From assembly GCA_028818755.1 (NCBI GenBank), contig JAPPNF010000050.1, positions 1 through 46,572 of the forward strand: a stretch of 46,572 nucleotides of DNA. Reading direction: 5' to 3'. Numbering within the stretch: the first letter of the stretch is position 1; each line of letters begins with the position of its first letter. Made by a program: the position numbers and the translations under genes. The notes below the pieces were generated by a model. The model did not search any database, had not been told where the DNA came from, and worked only from the letters and a program-made list of their open reading frames with translations. The DNA comes from Deltaproteobacteria bacterium (GTDB lineage: Bacteria > Desulfobacterota > Binatia > UBA9968 > JAJDTQ01). This document shows positions 27,759 to 36,007 of this stretch, one piece after another.

Positions 27759-28771
27759 TGAACCGATCCTACATCGTCGGGATCGTCGTCGGCGCCATCG
27801 TGGTGGTGCTGCTGTTCCCGCCCGTCCGGCCGTTCTTCGTGGTGGGCGAATGGCAGCAGTCCATCGTCACCCAGTTCGGCAAGTTCAAGCGCGCGGTGCG
27901 GGAGCCGGGACTTCACTGGAAGACGCCGCTGGTGGAAGACGTCACCATGTACGAACGGCGCATCCTCGCCAGCGACGCGCAGCCCAGGGACTACCTGACC
28001 CTGGACAAGAAACGCGTGGTGGTGGACCACGTGACGCGGTGGCAGATCAGCGATCCCTTCCAGTTCTTCAAGACCGCGCTGACCGAGCAGCGCGGACGAC
28101 TGCTGCTGGACGATATCGTGTTCTCCGAGTTGCGCCAGGAGCTGGCGTCGCGAAACTTCGCCGATATCATCGCGGGCCAGCGTGAAGCCGCCATGGAGGC
28201 GGTGGCCAAACGCTCCGCCCAGAAGGCCAAGAGCGAGTACGGCGTCACGGTGGTGGACGTCCGGGTGAAACGCGCGGACCTCCCTTCCGAGGTTCAGACA
28301 AGCGTCTTCGAGCGCATGCGCGCGGAGCGCGAGCGCATCGCCAAGCGCTATCGGTCCGAGGGCGAGGAGGAGTCCAAGAAGATCCGCGCCCTGACCGACA
28401 AGGAAAAGACGATTCTCCTTGCGGAAGCGTACCGCCAGAGCCAGAAGCTGCGCGGCGAGGGTGACGGCGCGGCCACGGCCATCTACGCCGCTTCCTATGG
28501 ACAGGACCCGGAGTTCTACAGCTTCACCCGGAGCCTCGAGGCCTACGAGAAGTTCCTGCCGAAGAAGAGCACCGCCATCCTTTCTGAAGAGTCGCGGCTG
28601 TTCCGGCACCTGGGCAGCGCCCAGCTCGGCGATCTTCCGGAGGTGCCGGCCGCGCCGCCCGCTGCCGCTGCGCCCGCGCCTACTCCAGACACCGGCATGA
28701 AGGCCAAGGAAGCCCAAACCATGGAGGCCAAGGCCATGGAACCCAAGGCCACCGAAACCAAGGGCATGTAA
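27758..28771 (+). CDS. hflC: Membrane protease modulator HflC
   Basis: A 337-residue SPFH protein: N-terminal helix SYIVGIVVGAIVVVLLFPPV, then QQSIVTQFGKFKRAVREPGL and YLTLDKKRVVVDHVTRWQIS. KRADLPSEVQTSVFERMRAE, YRSEGEEESKKIRALTDKEK and FYSFTRSLEAYEKFL are strong HflC signatures. It is about 40 residues longer than a typical HflC because of a low-complexity tail: Ala/Pro-rich, then several imperfect units of the kind MEAKAMEPKATETKGM. That tail probably hangs free in the periplasm. One base overlap with hflK shows co-translation. A cupin gene begins 30 bp downstream and may be co-transcribed. Confidence 0.93.
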   Translation: MNRSYIVGIVVGAIVVVLLFPPVRPFFVVGEWQQSIVTQFGKFKRAVREPGLHWKTPLVEDVTMYERRILASDAQPRDYLTLDKKRVVVDHVTRWQISDPFQFFKTALTEQRGRLLLDDIVFSELRQELASRNFADIIAGQREAAMEAVAKRSAQKAKSEYGVTVVDVRVKRADLPSEVQTSVFERMRAERERIAKRYRSEGEEESKKIRALTDKEKTILLAEAYRQSQKLRGEGDGAATAIYAASYGQDPEFYSFTRSLEAYEKFLPKKSTAILSEESRLFRHLGSAQLGDLPEVPAAPPAAAAPAPTPDTGMKAKEAQTMEAKAMEPKATETKGM

Positions 28772-28801
28772 GCCCGGCCTTGAACTCGGAGGACGAACCG
28801 A

Positions 28802-29902
28802 ATGAAGATCGAGAGCCTGGGCAACTTCGAACGCGTGGACCGCAACGCCGAGGTGATGGACACGCCTTACGACCGCTGGGTCGAGTCCCAGGGCGTGGAC
28901 GTGATCCGGGGCTACTTCGTCCAGGACCTCAAGGAAGTGCCCATGAAGTGGTGGGACCGCAAGGGCGGCCACGGCGTCTACATAAACCTGGAAGGGGCCG
29001 GCTACCTCGACGACGCCTTCGTGGTGTCGATTCCCCCGGGCAAGAGCCTCAACCCGGAGAGACATGTTTTCGACGAGCTCGTCTACGTGCTGTCGGGCCG
29101 GGGCGCCACCACCCTTTGGCAGGGCGACGGCAAGGGTCAAAGCTTCGAGTGGCAGGAGGGAAGCCTGTTCGCCATCCCGGTGAACGCCACCTACCAGCAC
29201 TTCAACGGCTCGGGCGACCGGGAGGCCAAGCTCCTGGGGGTGACCAACGCGCCGCTGGTCCACAACATCTTCCACAACGTGGACTTCGTGATGAACAACT
29301 CCTACGTGTTCAAGGACCGCTTCGGCGAAGACCAGGACTTCCGCGGCCACGCGCGCCTCTACAACGACCGCGTCCTGGAGACCAACTTCGTCCCGGACGT
29401 CGCCAACATCGAGCCCATCGCCTGGGAAGCACGCGGCAAGGGCAGCCGGACGGTGTTCTTCGAGCTGGTGAACAGCCACATGGGCGCCCACGTCTCCGAG
29501 TTCCCGGTGGGGCGCTACAAGAAGGCGCACCGCCACGGCCCCGGCGCGCACGTCATGATCCTCTCTGGGGAGGGCTATTCGCTCATGTGGCCCGAGGGCG
29601 AGGAGAAACAGCAGTTCATCTGGAAGCCCGGCTCCCTGGTGGTGCCGCCCGAGGGCTGGTTCCACCAGCATTTCAACTCGGGCCCCCAGCCGGCACGCTA
29701 TCTCGCCTTGAAGATGCTGAGCCGCATGTTCAAGCTGGTGCCCGGCCCGATCCAGTCCGACGTCCCCCTGAACCAGGGCGGCTGGCAGATAGAGCACGAG
29801 GACGAGGACGACGACGTCATCCGGCTCTTCGTCGACGCCTGCGGCGCCTCCGGCGCCACGGTGGACATGCCCCACATCCTGGAGCGGCAGGGGGCAGCGT
29901 AG
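28802..29902 (+). CDS. Double cupin domain protein
   Basis: A 366-residue protein with two cupin barrels. The first metal-site block is HVFDELVYVLSGRGATTLWQ with a second His in NATYQHFN; the second block is HRHGPGAHVMILSGEGYSLM with GWFHQHFN later, where the His ligands are all present. Overall resemblance is to gentisate-dioxygenase-like and related ring-cleavage or isomerase bicupins, but the substrate is not clear. A GGAGGA lies 8 bases before the ATG. The acidic tail (EHEDEDDD) near the C-terminus is unusual. It follows hflKC in the same direction, which may be chance. Confidence 0.85.
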   Translation: MKIESLGNFERVDRNAEVMDTPYDRWVESQGVDVIRGYFVQDLKEVPMKWWDRKGGHGVYINLEGAGYLDDAFVVSIPPGKSLNPERHVFDELVYVLSGRGATTLWQGDGKGQSFEWQEGSLFAIPVNATYQHFNGSGDREAKLLGVTNAPLVHNIFHNVDFVMNNSYVFKDRFGEDQDFRGHARLYNDRVLETNFVPDVANIEPIAWEARGKGSRTVFFELVNSHMGAHVSEFPVGRYKKAHRHGPGAHVMILSGEGYSLMWPEGEEKQQFIWKPGSLVVPPEGWFHQHFNSGPQPARYLALKMLSRMFKLVPGPIQSDVPLNQGGWQIEHEDEDDDVIRLFVDACGASGATVDMPHILERQGAA

Positions 29903-29921
29903 CCACCCCCCCACCACCGGC

Positions 29922-29953
29922 CCCTGGATCCCGGATCAAGTCCGGGATGACGG
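29922..29953. repeat. Short palindrome CCTGGATCCCGGA/TCCGGGATGACGGG
   Basis: A hairpin-forming repeat, CCCTGGATCCCGGATCAAGT then CCGGGATGACGGG, lies in the convergent gap between the cupin gene and the epimerase gene and ends four bases before the epimerase stop. It belongs to the same loose family as 8324 and 16984. Confidence 0.7.
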
Positions 29954-29956
29954 GCT

Positions 29957-30919
29957 CTACTGCGGCCGCAGCCGTTCGATGGTGGCGATGTAGTCCTTGA
30001 TACCCGCCTCGAGGTCGTAGGCCGGGGTAAAGCCCAGGTGCTCCTTGGCCTTGCTGATGTCGAAGATGCAGTAGCTCTTCTTCTCGGTCATGCGGAATTC
30101 CAGCCCCGAGCTGATCTCGATCTTGCTGTCCGGATAGAGTCCGCCGAGGATGCGCTTGAAATCGTGGAGCGTGACGCCCACGCCGGTGCCGATGTTGAAG
30201 GTGCGCTCGGCCGGGTCCTTGACCTGCAGGCCCAGGATGATGGAACGGGCCACGTCGCCCACGTACAGGGCCTCGTTGGACTGGTCCCCGCCCTCGGCCG
30301 AGAAACCCTCGCCGGACATCACCTTCTCGATCATCTGGCCGTAGAGCGACAGCGCGCCGTGGCGCACCTCCTTGCCGGGACCGTAGATGGAGCCGAAGCG
30401 CAGCACCACCGAGCTCACGCCGTACTTCTTCTGATAGTATGTGCACAGGGTCTCGCAGCACACCTTGATGGTGCCGTAGAGGTCCGCCGGGTTCTGCGGG
30501 TGCTCCTCGTTCACCGGCATGTACTCGGGGTAGGCATGCTTCCCGAAGATCTCGCCGTACACCGCCTTGGAGCTGGTGAATACCACCCGTTCCAGGCCCC
30601 GGTGCCGTGCGATCTCCAACACGTTGAGGGTTCCGTCCACGCCGACCTTGATGCCCAAAGCCGGGTCGGTCTCCGCCGGAATGGGCATCAGCGCCGCCAG
30701 ATGGGCCACGTGGGTGATGCCGTTGTCGACGATGATCTTGTCCAGGCCCTCGGGGTCCAGGATGTCCCCGATCACCAAGTCTACGTCCTTCTCGATGTCC
30801 GAGATCAGCGAGGTGTCCATCCGGTTGTCCATCAGCACCGGCCGCACACCGTCCCGGATCAAGTGCCTGGCGGTGACCGCGCCGTTCACGCCCATGCCGC
30901 CCGTAATCAGAATCTTCAT
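29957..30919 (-). CDS. NAD-dependent epimerase/dehydratase family protein
   Basis: A 320-residue extended short-chain dehydrogenase/reductase. The Rossmann glycine motif is MKILITGGMGVNGAVTARHL, with VDLVIGDILD and HVAHLAALMPIP as further NAD-binding blocks. The catalytic triad is seen as TSSKAVYG and YGTIK (Tyr and Lys). VLRFGSIYGPG and ALYVGDVARSIILGL are usual in sugar-nucleotide epimerases. It starts with GGAGG 5 bases before ATG 30919. It most likely modifies a nucleotide sugar or a related hydroxy compound; this part of the window has no other sugar gene. It may form a unit with the upstream hydantoinase gene, separated by a repeat. Confidence 0.9.
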   Translation of the reverse strand: MKILITGGMGVNGAVTARHLIRDGVRPVLMDNRMDTSLISDIEKDVDLVIGDILDPEGLDKIIVDNGITHVAHLAALMPIPAETDPALGIKVGVDGTLNVLEIARHRGLERVVFTSSKAVYGEIFGKHAYPEYMPVNEEHPQNPADLYGTIKVCCETLCTYYQKKYGVSSVVLRFGSIYGPGKEVRHGALSLYGQMIEKVMSGEGFSAEGGDQSNEALYVGDVARSIILGLQVKDPAERTFNIGTGVGVTLHDFKRILGGLYPDSKIEISSGLEFRMTEKKSYCIFDISKAKEHLGFTPAYDLEAGIKDYIATIERLRPQ

Positions 30920-30967
30920 GTCTCGCCTCCGTCGCTTCTTGCCAAATACTCACCGCGCGGGCGGTGA

Positions 30968-31003
30968 CCCTCACCCCGACCCTCTCCCAGGGGGAGAAGG
31001 GGA
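30968..31003. repeat. CCCTCACCC/GAGAAGGGG palindrome
   Basis: CCCTCACCCCGACCCTCTCC then CAGGGGGAGAAGGGG lies between hydantoinase A stop and the epimerase start on the minus strand. Same family as the copies at 9678, 9771, 19534 and 20984. Confidence 0.75.
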
Positions 31004-31017
31004 TTGATCCAGGCGCG

Positions 31018-33069
31018 CTACGGTATGCGCGCGAGGTCCAGATTACCCTCCAGGTCGACGCGCAACGTCCAGCCCGGCTCCACCACCGTGGTGGAGGTCT
31101 TCTCCTCGACGATGACCGGGCCGCTCAACTCCGCGCCCAGTGCCAGACCGTCCCGGCGAAACACCGGCACCTCGTGCGGCCCGTCAAGCATGAGCGCTTG
31201 GCGGTGTTCGGTGGGTTGCTGCCGCCCGGTGCGCTCATCCCGCGACAACTCCGGCTTGCCCAGCGAGGCGTAGGCCGACGCCCGCAGGTTGACCACCTCG
31301 ACCACCTCGTCGTCCGCGCGGTGGCCGTAGCGCTGCTCGTGGGCCTGGCCGAACCGCTCGCAGATTTCCTCGACGTTGAGCTTCGCGGGATCCTTGGCGA
31401 TGGGCACCGTCAACTCGTAGGCCTGCTCACGGTAACGCATGTCCAGCAGCCAATCAACACGGATCTGCTCGGGGGACGGTCCCTGTGAGGCGAGGTCGCG
31501 CCGGACCCCGTCCTCGAGGTCGCGGAGAGCCGCCACCGCATCGTTGAGGCTGTCCGGGTCGAGGGCCACCACCCGCGTGGTGACCGCGTCCGTCCGCAGG
31601 TCCGACAGCAGCATGCCGAAGGCGCTGAAGTTGCCCGGATCCGCAGGAACCAGGATCCGGCCGATACCGAGAGAAGAGGCCACCGCCGTGGCCAGCGTCG
31701 GCCCCATGCCGCCGAAGGGCGCGAGCACGAAGTCTGCGGGATTGAAGCCCCGCTCGATGGTGATGGTGCGCATGGAGGAAACGATGTTGGCCACCAGCAC
31801 CCGCAGAATCCCCAACGCCGCCTCGTCCTCTGACATCCCCAGGGGCTCGGCGACCTCCCGGCGGATGGCCTCCGCCGACAACGCCGCATCGATGAGCATC
31901 TCGCCCTGGAGCAACACCCTGGGATTGAGGTGGCGCAACTGCACCAAGGCGTCCGTCAACGTCGGGCGGCCGCCGCCGCGCATGTAGCAGGCCGGCCCCG
32001 GCACCGCCCCGGCGCTCTGCGGCCCCACCTGGAGCACCTTGCCGTAGCGCACCTGCGCCAGGCTGCCGCCCCCTGCGCCCAGGCTCTCCACCTCCACCGA
32101 ATCGACCCGCACGGGATGCCGCCCGATGTGCCACTCGGTGCGGAACAGCGGCCGTCCCGGAATCAGCGACATGTCGCTGCTGGTGCCGCCGATGTCCAGC
32201 GAGATGAGGTTGGAGACCCCGGTGCGCTCTCCCAGCTCATGCGCCGCCACCACCCCCGCCACCGGACCGGACATCAAGGTCTGTACCGGGAACCGGGCCA
32301 TGGCCCGAGGCGCGCCGATGCCGCCGTTGGACTTCATCAGGAAGGGATGCGCACGCGGGAAATGCCGCCGCACGGTCTCCTCCATGCCGGAGAAGTACTG
32401 CTCCATGCGCGGGCCGAGATAGGCGTTCAGCACGGTGGTGGCGGTGCGCTCGTACTCGCGCCACACCGGGTTCACCTCCGACGACAGCGCGATGAAAAGG
32501 TCCGGATAACGCGAGCGGATGTGCTCCGCCGCCAACCGCTCGTGGGCCGGATTCACGTAGGAGAACAGGAACGCAACGGCCAAGGCGTCGATGCCCTGCT
32601 CCATGAGCCCCGCCATGGCCTCTTCGATGGAATCCAGGTCCAGGGGCACCAACACCTCTCCGGACTTGTCGAGACGTTCGGAAACATCGGCGACTCGACG
32701 CCGCGGCACGAACCGTTTGCCACCGGGATAGAAGATGTTGAAGACCTCGTGCCCCTTCCACTGGCGGGCGATCTCGTAGACGTCGCGGAAACCGCGGGTG
32801 GTGAGCAGACCGGTGCGGCTGCCCTTCTCCTCGAGCACGGTGTTGAGCGCGTGGGTGGAGCCGTGGAGCATATAGGACAAGGCATCGGCGCCCCACTTGG
32901 CGTGCAGGTCCGCCAGCACTCCATCGAGCACCTCCAGCGGCGCCGCGGGATTGGAGGGCACCTTGCGGACCTCCCGGATCTCCCCGGTCCCTTCCTCCAG
33001 GACCGTGACGTCCGTGAAGGTGCCGCCGACGTCCACGCCTACCAGATATCGACCTCGGGAATCACTCAT
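31018..33069 (-). CDS. hyuA: Hydantoinase/oxoprolinase family protein, subunit A
   Basis: A 683-residue protein with the ASKHA ATPase-fold start YLVGVDVGGTFTDVTVLEEG, a later phosphate-binding ISLDIGGTSSDMSLIPG and the block GAGGGSLAQVR, followed by VGPQSAGAVPGPACYMRGGG, all typical of HyuA/acetophenone carboxylase/N-methylhydantoinase A. These ATP-dependent enzymes open cyclic amides or carboxylate ketones and normally work with a HyuB subunit; no hyuB is in the window, so the partner is either absent or elsewhere. It is the last chromosomal-backbone gene before the island. The start ATG 33069 has no Shine-Dalgarno and an AT-rich upstream stretch. Confidence 0.93.
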   Translation of the reverse strand: MSDSRGRYLVGVDVGGTFTDVTVLEEGTGEIREVRKVPSNPAAPLEVLDGVLADLHAKWGADALSYMLHGSTHALNTVLEEKGSRTGLLTTRGFRDVYEIARQWKGHEVFNIFYPGGKRFVPRRRVADVSERLDKSGEVLVPLDLDSIEEAMAGLMEQGIDALAVAFLFSYVNPAHERLAAEHIRSRYPDLFIALSSEVNPVWREYERTATTVLNAYLGPRMEQYFSGMEETVRRHFPRAHPFLMKSNGGIGAPRAMARFPVQTLMSGPVAGVVAAHELGERTGVSNLISLDIGGTSSDMSLIPGRPLFRTEWHIGRHPVRVDSVEVESLGAGGGSLAQVRYGKVLQVGPQSAGAVPGPACYMRGGGRPTLTDALVQLRHLNPRVLLQGEMLIDAALSAEAIRREVAEPLGMSEDEAALGILRVLVANIVSSMRTITIERGFNPADFVLAPFGGMGPTLATAVASSLGIGRILVPADPGNFSAFGMLLSDLRTDAVTTRVVALDPDSLNDAVAALRDLEDGVRRDLASQGPSPEQIRVDWLLDMRYREQAYELTVPIAKDPAKLNVEEICERFGQAHEQRYGHRADDEVVEVVNLRASAYASLGKPELSRDERTGRQQPTEHRQALMLDGPHEVPVFRRDGLALGAELSGPVIVEEKTSTTVVEPGWTLRVDLEGNLDLARIP

Positions 33070-33727
33070 AACTAGCTGATATAGTTGTTGTTTATAAGGA
33101 TCGTGAACTGTGGATCGCTGAACGTCCGAATCCTCGTCGTAAGCATACTGTAAGCAGAGTCACTCCAATTTGTGCGCGTATCAGCGCGGCTCTGTCGCTC
33201 TGTCTCTGTCCAGCAGATCATCCAACACCGACCTGCTCCTGACGCCCGGACCTCGACGGCGCCTCCCCGCGGGCCGGTGGTGTCCGACGACCGCTACGCC
33301 GTCGGCCTGTGTATCGAAGACTCCGCTGCCGAGTATCTGTCCAGCGGTCCGTTCCTTCCCCGCTTCGCGGGCATTCCCGATTCCCTTCTCCACCCGCCGG
33401 ATTCGTTGCGACGACACGCCAGTCTTCTTCCTGATTCTGCGCGCTTCCCGCTCAGAGACTGCCACAGTCAGCAGCGCCACACCCGGAGCCCCCCAGCCAT
33501 CCACAGAATCACGGTCAAGTGCGGCAAGAATCTGCACAGTGCGGAGAGCCGGCCGGTTTCCACAGTTCGCTCCCGATGGCGCGGGTTAATATAGCAACCC
33601 ATCCGACGGCCGTCATCACATCGGGCTGCCCAAGTACCGAGCCCGCACCGTGTCCTTTTGCCCTGTAACGCCAAAACTGGTACTTAGTGTAGTTCGGCTA
33701 GGTAATTCTTGGACAAGGAGACAGTCG
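33070..33727. other. Gene-free transition region at the island boundary
   Basis: These 658 bp between hydantoinase A and the first island relic carry no gene I can support. Overlapping frames exist on both strands (for example a minus-strand frame at 33181-33537 containing LLTVAVSEREARRIRKKTG) but codon use is unlike the neighbours and no family is recognisable, so this may be decayed sequence. AT-rich bases at 33070-33110 could hold the hydantoinase promoter. No tRNA gene or direct-repeat attachment site was found. Confidence 0.5.
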
Positions 33728-33889
33728 ATGTCAGAAACGCCCGCACACCGTCGCGCGATAAAGAAGGCCGCTGACTAGGCGGCAAGAACTGAGGCTCCCT
33801 TGCCCGGCGGTCAACGCCTCGATGCGATCACAAAAGGCAGGGCGCGAGCCACCGAGATTGAGCGTAGCGGTTCACCCGCAGAACTATGA
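33728..33889 (+). pseudogene. Short gene relic with in-frame TAG
   Basis: An ATG at 33728 with an excellent Shine-Dalgarno (AAGGAG at 33715-33720, 7-base spacing) opens MSETPAHRRAIKKAAD, then TAG (33776-33778) interrupts. Without a break the same frame continues AARTEAPLPGGQRLDAITKG and RARATEIERSGSPAEL to a TGA at 33887. The continuation has even, protein-like composition, so the gene probably lost a Lys or Glu codon to TAG and then was truncated or frameshifted. I do not recognise the family with certainty. Readthrough or a functional 16-residue peptide cannot be excluded. Confidence 0.5.
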
Positions 33890-34117
33890 GGTCACTTCAC
33901 GCCAACCGCGTACCCGCCAGTCTGGTTTCCGCGAGCTAGCGCCAAGTCATAGCTCCTCTGCATCCGCATCCACCCCAACCTATTTCCTCCACCGCCAGCG
34001 CTATGTTCGCGGATTGAGATCAGAGGGCACAGCATGCACGCGATGACCGTGTTTGAAAAATGGTTGGAACGTACGCCGTCATCGGCGATCGCGCCGCCAA
34101 GCAAAGGTTCGTGAACG

Positions 34118-35038
34118 ATGTCGAAACGCCTTTCAGCCGCTGCAATTCAAGCGCTTAAGGAAGCGCTCAGTAGCATCTACTGGTACAAGAGCGACCTTCG
34201 GAGTTTCCTTCAAAACTCAACCGGCGATCGACCCCTCATATCCTCCCTCAATTGGAACGACTCCTATAAGCGTCAGGTCGTCTCGGACCTCATAGATGAT
34301 CTCTGCGCGGATCAGGATGGCAACCTCGCCGCTCTCACGCGGCTCTGTTACGATGTCACTGCGATGCGGTCATTCCCTCACCTCCAACAACTTGATGGAG
34401 GAGAACAGAAGGCCACGAAGGCCCGGGAGGCGGTAGAACAGCTACGGCAACTGGTTGACACCCATACTGAGACCGAGCGCGAAGAGGAAGCTATCCGGAA
34501 ACGACAAGAAGACTATCAGGGTCGCCTCCGCCAGAGCGCAGCAGTGCGCGAGAAACTGGACGAGCTTAAGCACCAGTTTATGGGCATAGCTATGGGCACC
34601 AATCCAAAGCAGCGCGGTTTTGAACTCGAACGGTTCATGCTCGACTTGTTCGAGCTATTCGACCTCGACCCAAAAGCCTCCTTTCGAAACGTCGGTGAAC
34701 AGATCGACGGCGCTTTCTCGTTGGAAGGGACCGACTACCTATTCGAAGCCAAGTGGCAACAGAATCCTGTAGGCATTCAGGATCTCGACGCGTTCTCCGG
34801 CAAAATACAGCGGAAGTTGGAGAATACTCTGGGACTCTTCCTTTCTATGAATGGATTCTCTATGGATGCAGTCGACGCTCATTCCCGCAGCACACCCAAT
34901 TCAGTACTCATGGACGGTGCAGACTTACACGCCGTACTCGAACAGCGCATCGATTTCGTAAGCTTGCTTATACGGAAGAAGCGCCACGCTGCGCAGACAG
35001 GTCGCATCTTCCTTCCCATTCATGAAATCCTAGTGTGA
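34118..35038 (+). CDS. PD-(D/E)xK restriction-endonuclease-like protein with helical N-terminal domain
   Basis: A 306-residue protein. The C-terminal half has the nuclease core: KQRGFELERFMLDLFELF as the leading helix, GEQIDGAF with D197, and DYLFEAKWQ with E210 and K212, giving D-x12-E-x-K. The first 110 residues form a separate helical domain (ALKEALSSIYWYKSDLRSFL, then LNWNDSYKRQVVSDLIDDL), a type I associate with defence-linked nucleases, followed by a charged coiled coil (about 115-150). It is the first intact gene of the plus-strand island group and would cleave DNA, perhaps under sensing by the N-terminal domain. A weak AAAGG lies 10 bases before ATG. GC content is visibly lower than in the backbone. 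Confidence 0.85.
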   Translation: MSKRLSAAAIQALKEALSSIYWYKSDLRSFLQNSTGDRPLISSLNWNDSYKRQVVSDLIDDLCADQDGNLAALTRLCYDVTAMRSFPHLQQLDGGEQKATKAREAVEQLRQLVDTHTETEREEEAIRKRQEDYQGRLRQSAAVREKLDELKHQFMGIAMGTNPKQRGFELERFMLDLFELFDLDPKASFRNVGEQIDGAFSLEGTDYLFEAKWQQNPVGIQDLDAFSGKIQRKLENTLGLFLSMNGFSMDAVDAHSRSTPNSVLMDGADLHAVLEQRIDFVSLLIRKKRHAAQTGRIFLPIHEILV

Positions 35039-35132
35039 GCGGCCGTGACGCCACGAACGTACCATGCGGGCCAGAAACCTCGGTCCTACCTTAGGCAGGT
35101 GACCGCATACTGAGGCATGATTGGAGCGTTAG

Positions 35133-35420
35133 ATGGAGATTCCAATTCACAGAGACGGAAACGGCCAACCCTACGTTGAGTGGAGTCAAGAGCGCCGCGG
35201 GTACAAACGGGCGTGGATCCGTCATCCGACGGATCCGGACAACGACTGGGCAGGGGTCGGACGGTACCTCAACGTGGTTCGCGTGGAGGAACCTCACACA
35301 GGTCCGGCGGGCAACTCGACTGATTTCCCGATCTCCTCGAACCTCGATGACGAGCAGATCCTGGTTGCCTTCGTCACCGCAGTGACCTCGATTACCGGTG
35401 GCGTTCTGGAGTTCTACTGA
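35133..35420 (+). CDS. Small hypothetical protein in the island
   Basis: A 95-residue protein that I do not recognise: MEIPIHRDGNGQPYVEWSQE, then a middle part YKRAWIRHPTDPDNDWAGVG and an end AFVTAVTSITGGVLEFY. It looks like a compact alpha/beta protein without membrane segments or cysteines. TGGAG lies 6 bases before ATG 35133, so it is probably translated. It stands between the PD-(D/E)xK nuclease and the EVE-like gene with about 100-150 bp on each side, so it may have its own promoter. An inhibitor, immunity or accessory role is only a guess from position. Confidence 0.6.
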   Translation: MEIPIHRDGNGQPYVEWSQERRGYKRAWIRHPTDPDNDWAGVGRYLNVVRVEEPHTGPAGNSTDFPISSNLDDEQILVAFVTAVTSITGGVLEFY

Positions 35421-35572
35421 TGCCCATGCCGCCTCACCCTGCGCCTCCAGGCGACGGCCAACGCGCTACGCGACTTGTCCGCCGCTGAGCTTGGTTGTTA
35501 GCCAACGAAGAGGGGGTGGGCCACTCGCCGCGTGCTCTCCTGGCGGCTTAGCAAGAAAGGACTACCTCACTC

Positions 35573-36007
35573 ATGAATTATTGGTTGACATTACAGTGGC
35601 CGCCCGGTGACTGCACCAGCGTCTGGCTCCAAAGCAGGTTCCGGCGATACGCTCACGAGGTGAACGTCGGCGATATCGTCGTCGTGTATGTTGCGGCGAC
35701 GCGCCCGGGTTACACCGAAGAGGACGGGACAACCCACCCCGAAATGACTGGTGGTCCTGCTGGGGTGACGTGCTACGGCCGGGTGATTGAGCCATTCGGC
35801 CAGAGCGGGAATGAGCCATTCACCTACGAGGACGGTACAGTCCGACACTGGCAGTGGGCGGCGTCCCTGGAGCCTGTCGCCCACGGTTTCATTCCCTATA
35901 GGGAGGTCTGCCGCATTCTGAACCGTAGCCTATACCGCATTGGCGGCGGCTCGGGATTGATGCGGATCACTCAGGAACAGTTCAGGGAGATCCAGGGACT
36001 GCTTTGA
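35573..36007 (+). CDS. EVE/PUA-like domain protein (possible modified-base reader)
   Basis: A 144-residue single-domain protein. The beginning MNYWLTLQWPPG, the central AHEVNVGDIVVVYVAATRPG, the GVTCYGRVIEPFG strand and the end SGLMRITQEQFREIQGLL follow the order of an EVE domain (yWl... / vGDlv..Y / .G...v / ...t..ef..i). EVE and related PUA-fold domains bind modified bases in DNA or RNA and are often attached to restriction systems. The aromatic cage cannot be verified by eye. Its TGA overlaps the TTG start of the phospholipase-D-type nuclease gene by four bases (TTGA), so reader and nuclease are co-translated. Domain call is by pattern and should be tested by profile search. Confidence 0.65.
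   Translation: MNYWLTLQWPPGDCTSVWLQSRFRRYAHEVNVGDIVVVYVAATRPGYTEEDGTTHPEMTGGPAGVTCYGRVIEPFGQSGNEPFTYEDGTVRHWQWAASLEPVAHGFIPYREVCRILNRSLYRIGGGSGLMRITQEQFREIQGLL

Noticed and set aside
33170..33594. Several overlapping frames on both strands in the boundary region
   Set aside because: Codon use and composition are not protein-like, the frames overlap each other and none resembles a known family.
35124..35510. Integron attC-like motifs (GTTAGAT at 35128-35134; GGCCAAC at 35456 with GTTAGCC at 35497)
   Set aside because: The core sites do not match the attC consensus together, no complementary inverse core site lies in front of the first, and no integron integrase is present.
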